DNA from: Acidobacteriota bacterium
GTDB taxonomy: Bacteria; Acidobacteriota; Vicinamibacteria; Vicinamibacterales; 2-12-FULL-66-21
Direction: 5' to 3'
Length of the DNA stretch: 16,976 nucleotides
Assembly: GCA_020200195.1 (NCBI GenBank)
Contig: JAIVJE010000020.1
Location: 1 to 16,976 of the forward strand
Of this stretch, positions 6,082 to 14,846 are shown piece after piece. The notes beneath the pieces were generated by a model. The model worked only from the letters and a program-made list of their open reading frames with translations, did not search any database and was not told the origin of the DNA. Made by a program: the position numbers and the translations under genes. Within the stretch, counting starts at the first letter, position 1. Each line of letters opens with the position of its first letter.

Positions 6082-7132
6082 CGTTATTGATTGCACCGCC
6101 CGCCCGGCCCAGCTGATTGATGCGATCGCGGAGGGACCGGGTAAAGCGATCCGCGTCGGAATCATCAGCGCCACTGGCCACGAGGGCCATTCTGAGCTGC
6201 GCGTCGCTGATGCGCCCGAGATAGCGATACAGCCACTCGACGTGCTCAGTCGTGATGCCGTCGGCCACATCGGCCGTCCGCTGACCTCCGTAGCCGAACG
6301 TCACGGTACCGGCGTCCACGGCGGCGACGAATTCCGGCGTCTGCGCTTCGAAGCCTGCGGGATCCCAGTGTCCGCGCGTGACGATGGTATTGCCCCAGCG
6401 GCCCATCGACCCGCCCCAGTCGGTGATGAGGTAGCGCGCCTCCCGCCGCCACCGCGACACGCGATGCTCGAAGATTGCGGTGTTCGATCCCCGCGCCACA
6501 TCACGCCGGTCTTTTGTGTCCCAGTCCGACAGGAGCATGACCAGGATCTTGAGGCCCTGCAGCTCCCTGGCGCCGACGAAAGGATTGTCGTTCCAGGCCC
6601 AGCTGTGTTCCTCGAACATTTTCTTGACGTCCGGATCGTCCAGCTCGAAACGTGCGTCAGCGAAACGGCACTGCTCGTCGATGCATTCTTTGGCACGCTG
6701 GAGACCGCTGGCTCCCTCGATGGTTCCGGATGCGACGAAGTACGTACTCTCCGCGAAATAGCCGCAGGCCCATACGAGACGCACCGCGAAGTTCTCGGAA
6801 CGCACCTCGTGGCCCCATTTCACCCGCCAGCGGCGGTCTCGCGCGTCCCTGACCGACACGCACGGCTGCGATCCGCTCAAATGCTCTTCGAGGAACGTAA
6901 ACGGAGGTGCCGGCGCTCCACCGGGTCCTCCTGGGCCCGCCGACATGTCCAGCCGCTCGGCGTCGCCGGGATCACGCCACAGGACGTGCTTCGACGCGGC
7001 AAGCGGCCGCGGGCCGGCCCGCCTGATCAAGTAGACGCCGATCGCTCGCCAGATCAGCTGCACGCAGATGACCCCGACGGCTATCCCGGCGATTCCGATG
7101 ACACCGTAGAGGATGGTTTCCCCGATGCTCAA
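6056..7132 (-). CDS. Membrane-anchored protein of unknown function
   Basis: A 358-residue protein with one N-terminal membrane segment (about residues 8-28) followed by basic residues, placing most of it in the cytoplasm by the positive-inside rule. I do not recognise a named family. Conserved-looking blocks in order are WRVKWGHEVRSENFAVRLVW, LKILVMLLSDWDTKDRRD, NTAIFEH and YLITDWGGSMGRWG. A lysine block, then W-D-x-K-D-x-R, then a D-W-G segment recall the order of ATP-binding and catalytic elements in divergent protein-kinase-like folds; this is only a hypothesis. The start is TTG 7132 with purine-rich GGAAAGAAG upstream. The next Met, at residue 63, would lose the membrane segment. The opposite-strand ORF across this region has no recognisable motifs. 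It converges on and overlaps the 4738-6081 gene by 26 bp. Confidence 0.6.
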   Translation of the reverse strand: MSIGETILYGVIGIAGIAVGVICVQLIWRAIGVYLIRRAGPRPLAASKHVLWRDPGDAERLDMSAGPGGPGGAPAPPFTFLEEHLSGSQPCVSVRDARDRRWRVKWGHEVRSENFAVRLVWACGYFAESTYFVASGTIEGASGLQRAKECIDEQCRFADARFELDDPDVKKMFEEHSWAWNDNPFVGARELQGLKILVMLLSDWDTKDRRDVARGSNTAIFEHRVSRWRREARYLITDWGGSMGRWGNTIVTRGHWDPAGFEAQTPEFVAAVDAGTVTFGYGGQRTADVADGITTEHVEWLYRYLGRISDAQLRMALVASGADDSDADRFTRSLRDRINQLGRAGGAINNVNVAAASA

Positions 7133-7133
7133 C

Positions 7134-7256
7134 TTAAACTTCTTTCCCCGCTGGAGAGTCTAAATGAATCACGATGCGCATCTTGAGAGGCTTGTCGGCA
7201 AGGACCTTTCGCTGTGGATGCGTAGCCGGCGTGTACGAGACGTACAATGGAGACAT
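7134..7256 (-). CDS. Possible 40-residue protein upstream of the membrane protein
   Basis: ATG 7256 opens a 40-codon frame ending at TAA 7136-7134, one base before the TTG start of the next minus-strand gene (TAAGTTG). That spacing suits translational coupling, and the peptide (LYVSYTPATHPQRKVLAD, later KMRIVIHLDSPAG) has ordinary composition. There is no convincing Shine-Dalgarno, third-position GC is modest, and I recognise no family. The frame is also open further upstream to 7361. It could be a leader peptide or chance. Confidence 0.25.
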   Translation of the reverse strand: MSPLYVSYTPATHPQRKVLADKPLKMRIVIHLDSPAGKEV

Positions 7257-7418
7257 TGTCGGAATCATTGACGCGCACGCACCGTCGTGCGCGGATTCCG
7301 CGCACGCATTCGGGAAAGTCGTTCCCCTCACATCCCCGGCCCCTCCGTTCGCGCCTGACAATATCCCGAAGACTCCCCGCCCACATTAAGCTCGCCTGCG
7401 CGACGCGCGTCCAAGGCC

Positions 7419-7441
7419 CAAGCACCAAGGACCAAGGACTA
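7419..7441 (-). repeat. Copy of the dispersed intergenic repeat before xth
   Basis: All 23 bases are the exact reverse complement of 1887-1909 (core CACCAAGGACCAAGGACT). It ends 13 nt before the xth start codon, where a ribosome binding site would normally be. Confidence 0.75.
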
Positions 7442-7454
7442 CACTAAACGCCCG

Positions 7455-8204
7455 ATGAAGATTGGCACCTGGAACGTCAATGGCATCCGCGCGCGGCATT
7501 CGCAGGTCCAGGAATGGATCGCACGCGAGCGGCCGGACGTGGTCTGCCTGCAGGAAATCAAGGCCTCGTCCGATCAGGTGCCCGCGGCGCTGTGCGAGAT
7601 GGAAGGGTACTGGTGCTACTGGCATGGTGCGAAGGGCTACTCGGGGGTTGCCTTGCACGTCAGCATAGCCCTGGCCGTCACGCGCCCCACTTTCACGCAC
7701 CCGGCCTTCGACTACGAGCACCGGATCGTCATCGCGGAGCTGCCGGGCGTGACGGTCGCATCCGTGTACGTCCCCAACGGCGGCAAGGACTTCCCGGCGA
7801 AAATGGGTTTCCTCGCGGCGCTCGAGCAGTTCGTGACCGGCGTGCAGGCGGACGGGCGGCCGGTTCTCATCTGCGGGGACCTCAACATCGCGCGCACACC
7901 GATGGACGTGCATCCGAAGGAGCGCAAGCCCCGCGCCATCGGACAGCTTCCGGAGGAGCGCGAACAGCTCGAGCGGATCATCAGCCGTGGCCTGGTGGAT
8001 GTCGGTCGAGCGCGCGAGCCCGACAATGATCAGATGTTCACGTGGTGGGCCCCCTGGCGGAACATGCGCGAGCGGAACATCGGATGGCGGCTCGACTATT
8101 TCCTCGGCAGTGAGTCTGTCTACGCCGGCGTCCAGAGCTGTGTCGTGCAGAAGGACGTAGGCACCAGTGACCATGCGCCGGTCATGGCGGTCTTTGATCT
8201 TTGA
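7455..8204 (+). CDS. xth: Exodeoxyribonuclease III (AP endonuclease)
   Basis: A 249-residue Mg-dependent enzyme of base-excision repair that nicks DNA at abasic sites and degrades 3' ends. The endonuclease/exonuclease/phosphatase fold is complete: WNVNGIR with Asn7, LQEIK with Glu34, the YVPNGG loop, CGDLNIARTPMDV (catalytic Asp and Asn), and SDHAPV with Asp239 and His240 at the C-terminus. Length is normal for the family. The start MKIGTWNVNG is canonical, although the upstream sequence has no good Shine-Dalgarno. It stands alone, bracketed by inverted arms of the intergenic repeat at 7419-7441 and 8212-8239. Confidence 0.93.
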   Translation: MKIGTWNVNGIRARHSQVQEWIARERPDVVCLQEIKASSDQVPAALCEMEGYWCYWHGAKGYSGVALHVSIALAVTRPTFTHPAFDYEHRIVIAELPGVTVASVYVPNGGKDFPAKMGFLAALEQFVTGVQADGRPVLICGDLNIARTPMDVHPKERKPRAIGQLPEEREQLERIISRGLVDVGRAREPDNDQMFTWWAPWRNMRERNIGWRLDYFLGSESVYAGVQSCVVQKDVGTSDHAPVMAVFDL

Positions 8205-8211
8205 TTTTTGA

Positions 8212-8239
8212 AGTTCTTAGTCCTTCGTCCTTGGTCCTG
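8212..8239 (+). repeat. Copy of the dispersed intergenic repeat after xth
   Basis: It begins AGTTCTTAGTCCTTCGTCCT and matches the reverse complement of 1922-1949 at 27 of 28 positions. It starts 7 nt after the xth stop codon. With 7419-7441 it places one arm of the family on each side of xth. Confidence 0.75.
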
Positions 8240-8316
8240 TCGGGTGTCCGTTTCGGTTACGCCGATTACAAATCTGGCGTGGGTCAAAGTGTGAAGGCAT
8301 GGAAGGAGGCATAAAA

Positions 8317-8448
8317 ATGTCCTGTGACGCGGGCGTGGGATTTGCTTTGGTGGAGGGTCCGTCATGTCCGATCGGGATACCTTCGGTCCACGCCTTCGCC
8401 GCGAACGAGAACGTCGCGGTATCACTCTGGACACAATCGCCACCCTGA
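8317..8448 (+). CDS. Possible 43-residue leader ORF before the HTH gene
   Basis: A near-perfect Shine-Dalgarno, AGGAGG at 8304-8309, stands 7 nt before ATG 8317. That opens a 43-codon frame ending at TGA 8446-8448, overlapping the first 85 bases of the HTH protein gene in another frame. The peptide (MSCDAGVGFALVEGPSCP...) resembles nothing I know. It could be an upstream regulatory ORF controlling the HTH gene, or a chance frame behind a strong site. Confidence 0.3.
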   Translation: MSCDAGVGFALVEGPSCPIGIPSVHAFAANENVAVSLWTQSPP

Positions 8449-8981
8449 CCAAGGTCAGTGCCGACCTTTGGGATGGTCTCGAGCGCAATGATTTTTCGCG
8501 GTGGCCCTCCGGAATCTTCGCGCGTGCGTTCGTGCGGGATTACGCGCGGGCGGTGGGGCTCGACGCCGACGAGATCGTCGACGAGTTCTGCCGGCTGTTT
8601 CCTGTCGGCGACCGTCGCACGTCCCGGGTCATCAAACGGAAGGCCGAGTTGATCGGCGTCGCGACTTCCTACTCCGACGAGAACCTGCCGCCGGAAGGTG
8701 ACCGCCGTGCGTCCGGGCGTCAGGATGATCGCCGCTTTTTCTCGATGAAAATCGCGCCGCGGACCCTGGCGGTCGTCCTCGACTTGTCGTGCACGTTGCT
8801 GTCGGCCGCCGGTGTGGCAACACTGTTTCACACCAGCTTCTGGGGATCCGCCGGCGTTGTCGGCATCGTCTATTACAGTGTCTCCACGATGACAGCTGGC
8901 GCGTCGCTCGGAAACCGCGGCGTCGAGATTCTCCGGCAGTGGATGCCGGGCCTGTCACAGTCGCTGCTCGCGAGCCGCTAG
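8364..8981 (+). CDS. RodZ-type helix-turn-helix membrane protein
   Basis: A 205-residue protein. Residues about 5-75 are an Xre/RodZ-like helix-turn-helix domain (FGPRLRRERERRGITLDTIA, then KVSADLWDGLERNDFSRWP and GIFARAFVRDYARAVGLD), which in RodZ contacts MreB rather than DNA. A charged linker follows, then hydrophobic segments at about 132-152 and 158-182, so it probably lies in the inner membrane. Unlike classical RodZ it has two hydrophobic segments near the C-terminus and no periplasmic beta-domain, so I give no gene symbol. GGAGG at 8352-8356, 7 nt before ATG 8364, fixes the start. Confidence 0.75.
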   Translation: MSDRDTFGPRLRRERERRGITLDTIATLTKVSADLWDGLERNDFSRWPSGIFARAFVRDYARAVGLDADEIVDEFCRLFPVGDRRTSRVIKRKAELIGVATSYSDENLPPEGDRRASGRQDDRRFFSMKIAPRTLAVVLDLSCTLLSAAGVATLFHTSFWGSAGVVGIVYYSVSTMTAGASLGNRGVEILRQWMPGLSQSLLASR

Positions 8982-8997
8982 GGCGCCATCGAACGCC

Positions 8998-9053
8998 CGT
9001 GCGGAACCAACCGTGCGGAACTCCCCGTGCGGCACCAATCGTGCGGAACCGCG
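8998..9053. repeat. Four tandem 14-bp units
   Basis: Units CGTGCGGAACCAAC, CGTGCGGAACTCCC, CGTGCGGCACCAAT and CGTGCGGAACCGCG follow without gaps. The first nine bases are conserved except for one A-to-C change in unit 3. The array lies between the HTH gene stop and the alpha-2-macroglobulin start. A 14-bp period is not a codon multiple, which argues against coding. A small inverted repeat, CGGTGT/ACACCG (9059-9083), follows. Confidence 0.8.
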
Positions 9054-9138
9054 TGATCCGGTGTCTAAGTTTTCAGAACACCGTATGAGTCGGCGGTTGC
9101 TCCTCGCACTCCCTTCGGTCCTCACGAGCAGGTCATCC

Positions 9139-12100
9139 ATGACACGAATGTTTCTTTCGTCCCTGTTCATCGTGTGTGCGTTTGCCACCTCCGCCTTCCC
9201 CGGTGAGCCGCAGCCGGCGGCGCGCGCTGGCGCGCTGACCGTCGTCAGCGCCGGTCCGACTGGCGAAACGGCGAGTCTTGCGGAAGCGAACGAGATCCGC
9301 GTTGTGTTCTCGGAGCCGATGGTGACGTTGGGGCGCATTCCCACGCCGGTGCGCGCCGAGTTCTTCCGAGTGGCACCGGCCGTGGCCGGCACCTTCCGGT
9401 GGTCGGGTGCGACCATGCTGATCTTCACGCCCGACCCGAAGAGGCCGCTGCCATATGCGACGCGTTACGAAGTGACCGTCGATACCACCGCGACGGCCGT
9501 CAGGGGACGCCGGCTCGCACAACCGTATCGATTCAGTTTCACGACGCCGACCGTCAAGCTTTTGCAGACCAACTGGTACCGGCGCGGCGGCCGCGCGGGT
9601 GCCCAAATGGTCGTCCTGCTCCGGTTCAATCAACCCGTGCGATCCGCGGATGTCGCGGCGCATGTGTCGGCCCGATTCGAACCGCATCAGTGGGACCCGC
9701 CGATCCTGGCGCCGAACATCGGAGCGTGCCGTCTCCTGCCGGCGACCGCACGCCCGCGGAGGAACAGACGTTCACGATCCAGGCGGAGCCGGCCTTCTTC
9801 ATCAATGGATTCGACTGCTCCACTCGATGCGATCCGGACCGCTGGAATCCTGTTCTGCTGCGAAGCGCCGTGAAGGTGGCCGACTTTGCGGCGGCCTCCA
9901 AGGCGGTGGACATCACATCTGCCACGGCCACTCCCGTACCCAAGCTCTCCACGCCGAAGCCGCGTCGTCTCTACGAAGGAGATCAGGGAGCCGCACTGAC
10001 GCTCGAGGACGCGGGCTTCAATGCTCAGCCGCCCGCTCGAACGTACGCGGTCACGGTCGCCGCGGACCTGAAGTCGACCGACGGCCAGACCCTTGGGTAC
10101 ACGTGGCTCGGTGTCGTCGAGAACTGGCGTCAGCAACCCTTCACCAGCTTCGGCGATGGACATGGTGTGTGGGAAAAGGGTGGCGGAAGCGTCTTGCCGT
10201 TCTACTCGCGAAATTTTCGCGATGTCACGCAGTGGGCGGCCCCGATTGCTCCGAACGAACTGATGCCGAGAGTGCTCAGCCTCCAGCCGCGCTTCAACGC
10301 CACACCGGACGGACCGGGAATAGCCCGGCGCCTGGCGGTGACGCCCGATCGAGTTCAGTCGCATGGCCTCGACCTCTCGAGCGCGGTTTCCTCCTTGGGG
10401 AACGGGTTGATCTGGACAGCCGTTCGCGAGGGCACGCCGATCGAGAAGGCGCGCACGACGTTCCAGAACCGCGTGCGCGCGTCGGTTGTTCAGGTTACGA
10501 ATCTGGGGATCACCGTCAAGGACAGTCCGCGCAACACGCTCGTCTTCGTGACGCGACTGGACACGGGCGCGCCCGTACCGGGCGCCAAAGTGTCGATCGT
10601 ACAGCTGGACAACAGCATTGCGTGGACCGGTACGAGCGGCGACGACGGCGTCGCGATCGCGCCGGACACGCCGATTCGCGAACCGCAGGGTTGGTGGCGC
10701 TTCTCTTACTTAGTCACGGCCGAGAAAGATGGTGACGTCGCCTACGCCGGCAGCGACTGGAATGAGGGCGTACTGCCCTGGGACTTCGATCTTCGGTTCA
10801 ACCTGCTCGAAGCCGAGCCGCTACTGCGCGGGACGGTATTCACCGATCGCGGCGTGTACCGTCTCGGCGAGGAAGTGCACTTCAAGTCAATCCTGCGACA
10901 CAACACGCCGAGCGGCGCGCGGCTGCTTCCCGCTGGCACCCCGGTGTGGATGACGGTCCGAGATAGCCAGGACCGGGTGGTCGATGGGCGGACGGTGACG
11001 GTCGGCGCGTGGAGCAGCGCTGACTGGACAGTCACCCTGCCGTCGGATGGAGCGCTCGGCAATTATTCGGTGCAGGCGGTGCTCGAGAGCGACAGGCCCA
11101 AGCCGGGCACACGGTCGCCGTCGCAGCGCGGTGAGGACCCCAGTGCGGACGCGGATCAACGGGCGCCTTACCACAAGGTCGTCAACGCTTCCTTTCTCGT
11201 TGCCGCCTACCGGCGCCCGGACTTTCGCGTTGACGTCACGCTGACGGCGGCTCATGCCATCGCGGGCGCGCCCCTCAAAGGCGTCGTGTCGTCTCGCTAT
11301 CTCTTCGGCGCTCCGATGGGTGCGAGGCCGGCCAACTGGGTGCTCTCGAAAACACCGCTCGGTGATGCGCCCGCCGTCGTGCGCGAGCGATTCCCCGATG
11401 ACCGCTGGCTGTTCGTCGGATGGTCTGAGCAATCCACGCCCGAGTCGGGGGAGGTTCGCCGCGATGCAGCGTCACTCACACCAACAGGCGAGCTGGCGCT
11501 GACGCTCGACACCAAGCTCGACGCCGGCGTGCCGTACTCGTACACGCTCGAAGGAGACGTCGAGGACGTCTCACGGCAGCACATCGCCAATCGCGCAAGT
11601 GTGACCGTCCATCCGGCGGCGTGGTACGTCGGCATCCGCAAGCCGTCCTATTTCGTTGAACAGTCGCACGGCTTGAAAACGGAAGTCATCACCGTCACGC
11701 CAGACGGACGGGTAGCGCCGGGCGTGCCGGTCACGCTCAAGCTGACCCAGGTGCAGTGGCAAAGCGTCCGCCGCGCCGAGGGCAATGGCTTCTACGGCTG
11801 GGAGACAGAGCGGAAAGAGGTGCCGGCCGGAACGTGGACCGTTACCACGGCCGCCGATCCGGTACCGCTAGACATCCCACTCCCGAATGGCGGCTACTTC
11901 CTTCTCGAAGCGGTCGCCCGCGACGACGGCGGGAGATCGACCGTGACGCGGACGTCGTTCTACGCCCTCGGTGACGGTTACACGGCGTGGGCGCGGTACG
12001 ATCACAACCGCATCGATCTGGTGCCCGAGCGCAAGACCTACAAGCCGGGGGACACCGCGCGCATCATGGTGCAATCACCATGGGAACGCGCAACGGCGCT

Positions 12101-14846
12101 TGTGACCACCGAGCGGGAGGGCGTGCGCTCTCATCGCCAGTTCCCACTGACGTCGACGCAACAGTCGATCACCGTACCAATCACGGAAGACGACATCCCG
12201 AATGTGTACGTCTCCGTGCTTCTGATCAAGGGACGCACGGTGGCGCCCTCGGCTCCGGCGGCGGACACGCCGGCCGGACCCGCCGCGGAGAACGACAGCA
12301 GCGACCCCGGCAAACCGTCGTTCCGCCTCGGCTACGTCGAGCTCAAGGTCGAGGACGCCACCAAGCGGCTGACCGTCGCGGTCAGCGCCAATCGCACCGA
12401 GTACCGACCCGCCAATGACGCACGCGTGAGTGTCAGCGTGCAGGATCGGCAGGGCCGCGGAACGGCGAGCGAGGTCACGCTGTGGGCGGTGGATTACGGC
12501 GTGCTGTCCCTCACGGCGTATCGCACGCCTGACGTGCTGCGCTCCGTCTACGTCGAGAAGGCGCTGCAGGTGATGAACGTCGACTCGCGACAGCGCATCG
12601 TCAGCCGCCGCGTGTTGACGCCGAAGGGCGAGACCGAGGGTGGCGGCGGCGGCGCGGACGCCGGCGCCGGAACTCTGCGCAAGGACTTCCGCGTGCTCGC
12701 GTTCTGGCTCGGTTCGGTGGTGACCGACGCGGCCGGCCGCGCAGATCTGACGGTGAAGATGCCCGAGAGCCTGACCACGTATCGCATCATGGCCGTGGCC
12801 GGTGATCGCCTCTCACGGTTCGGGTCCGGTGAAAGCGAGGTGCGCGTCAACAAGCCGCTCACCTTGAAGCCGACGTTCCCGCGCTTCCTCGCGGTCGGCG
12901 ACAAAGCTCATTTTGGGGCGGTCGTGACGAGTCAGTTGAAGGTTGGGGGCGCAGCCACTGTTGCCATCAAGAGCCTGGATCCCGGCGTGCTCGAGTTTGC
13001 CCCCGGCGCGGCACGCCAGGCGGTGCAGATACCCGCGGGCGGATCGATCGAGGTCCGGTTCGATGCGGCCGGACGCGCGGTCGGCCGGGCGCGGGTTCAG
13101 ATGACCGTCACGCTGGGGAAAGAATCGGACGCCTTCCAGGACGTGATTCCCGTCGAAATACTTGCGTCACCGGAAACCGTCGCCGCGTACGGTGAAGCTT
13201 CCGACGGCAAAGCGGTCGCTACCGAAACCCTGACGGTCCCCGACGTTGTCGTCCCTGGGTACGGTGGGCTGCACGTCGAGATGTCCTCGACCGCGATGGT
13301 GGGGCTGGGAGAGGGCGCTCGGTACCTCGTCGAGTACCCATATGGTTGTGCGGAGCAGCGCGCGTCGCGAGGGCTCGCGTTGTTGTTGGCCGCCGATCTG
13401 GGTGACGCGTTTGCGCTGCCTGGAATGGATACGGCGAAAATGCGTCCGGCGGTGCAGCAGACGCTCAAGGAGCTCGAGCGCTATCAGTGCAGTTCCGGCG
13501 GTTTCGCCTACTGGCCGGGGAACTGCCAGTCGGTGTCGCCGTACCTGACCAGTTACATCCTGCATGTGTTCAAGGTGGCGGCGGATCTCAAGTACGACGT
13601 CGACAGGGGAATGCGGGAGCGCGCGTATGGATACCTCGAGCGGGAGCTTGCGGCGCCACCGCCGGAGAACGAGTCCTGGTGGCCTGCGTACACCGCCTGG
13701 CAGACGTTTGCGGTAAAGGTGCTCGCCGAGGGCGGCCGTAAGCAGGACAGCAACGTGAATCGTCTGTACGGCCATCGCGAACGGATGCCGGTCTTCGCGC
13801 TCGCGTATCTCCACGATGCGATGTTCGCCAAAGGAGAAACGTCCGGTGCGAGGGTCGAGGAGCTGCGCCGTCGCATGTCGAACGCCATTCTGCCCGAAGG
13901 CGGCAGCGCGCACGTCGAGGAGCTGAACGACCCATATCTGCTCTGGTTCTGGAATTCGAACGTGCGGTCGACCGCCATCGTCCTGAACTCGCTCGTGCGG
14001 GCGGACGTGGGTGATGCGCCCATCCGCCAGATGGTCCGCTGGATGATGGCCGCGCGTGAGAAAGGCCGCTGGGGCAACACCCAGGAGAACGCGCACGCCA
14101 TGGAGTCCCTCGTGGGCTACTACCGCAAGTACGAGGCGGTCGTCCCGGACTTCCGGGCAATGGTCACGCTCGGCGCCGAAGAGCTGGTGCGCGAAGATTT
14201 CAAGGGACGCTCGACTGAGTCGACGACCAAGGTCTTGCCGATGGCGCAGGTGCTGGCGAAAGGAGACCCGGGTGCGTCGCGCTCACTCACCTTCACCCGT
14301 GAGGGCGCCGGCACCCTCTTCTACACAGCGCGTCTGCGATACGCTGCCGACCGGCTGTATCAGGATGGCCTGGATGCAGGGATCCTGATCGAACGACGTT
14401 ACGCGCCCTACGTGGAAGCTGGAATCCGCCCTGCCGCGACCACGTTCAGCGCCGGCGATCTCGTGCGCGTCACACTGACTCTGCAGCTGACGAAGGAGCG
14501 CCGATTCGTCGCCGTCACGGATCCTTTGCCGGCGGGCTTCGAGCCCGTCGAATCCTGGTTCGCGACCACGGCGGTGTCGCTCGCGAACGCTCAGGACGAT
14601 CAGGGTGAGGTGCCGAGCGGCTGGTTCACGTGGTGGCAGCGAGGCGGCTTCGATCACGTGGAGCGTCACGACGATCGTGTCCAACTGTTTGCGACCCGTC
14701 TCGATGAGGGCCGCCACGAGTTCACGTACGTCGCGAGGGCGACGACGGCGGGAACGTTCCGAACGGCGCCGGCGCACGCGGAGGAGATGTACGAGCCGGA
14801 GGTCTTCGGCCGGACGGCGACCGCTGTCGTCGATATACGAAAATGA
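9139..14846 (+). pseudogene. Bacterial alpha-2-macroglobulin, frameshifted near 9712-9728
   Basis: A giant periplasmic protease trap: a target protease cuts the bait region, the protein collapses around it, and a thioester links to it covalently. ATG 9139 (AGCAGG upstream) gives a signal peptide (MTRMFLSSLFIVCAFATSAF), then an N-terminal macroglobulin domain up to FEPHQWDPPILAP. Between about 9712 and 9728 the frame changes, and the protein resumes as VPSPAGDRTPAEEQ, FFINGF and CDPDRWNP. From there one frame stays open for over 5 kb to the stop at 14844-14846. Homologues as I recall them have several dozen residues between these blocks, so a deletion not divisible by three is likely. The rest is intact: MG2-type VFTDRGVYRLGEEVHFKS, the Gly-rich stretch near 12640, and the thioester motif YPYGCAEQR (CAEQ at 13347-13358) in the alpha-helical toroid. 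If the frameshift is an artefact, the protein is full length. The stop overlaps the pbpC start. Confidence 0.88.

Larger units (their letters stand above)
7133..7454. other. Divergent intergenic region with two palindromes
   Basis: The 322 bases between the minus-strand membrane protein and xth contain no clear gene. They hold TGTACGAGACGTACA (7232-7246), a 6-bp inverted repeat with 3-nt centre suited to a dimeric regulator, and GTGCGCGGATTCCGCGCAC (7287-7305), a 9-bp perfect hairpin with a 1-nt loop. The intergenic repeat copy 7419-7441 lies at the xth end. Confidence 0.4.

Noticed and set aside
6242..7186. 314-codon plus-strand ORF opposite the 6056-7132 gene
   Set aside because: No signal peptide, domain or motif is visible. 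The minus-strand frame has a membrane helix and conserved-looking aromatic blocks.
8998..9053. CRISPR array
   Set aside because: The repeats are tandem 14-bp units with no spacers, and no cas genes are nearby.
13167..14096. 309-codon minus-strand ORF opposite the alpha-2-macroglobulin thioester domain
   Set aside because: The plus strand carries CAEQ and a continuous 5-kb frame. The minus ORF is a high-GC shadow.
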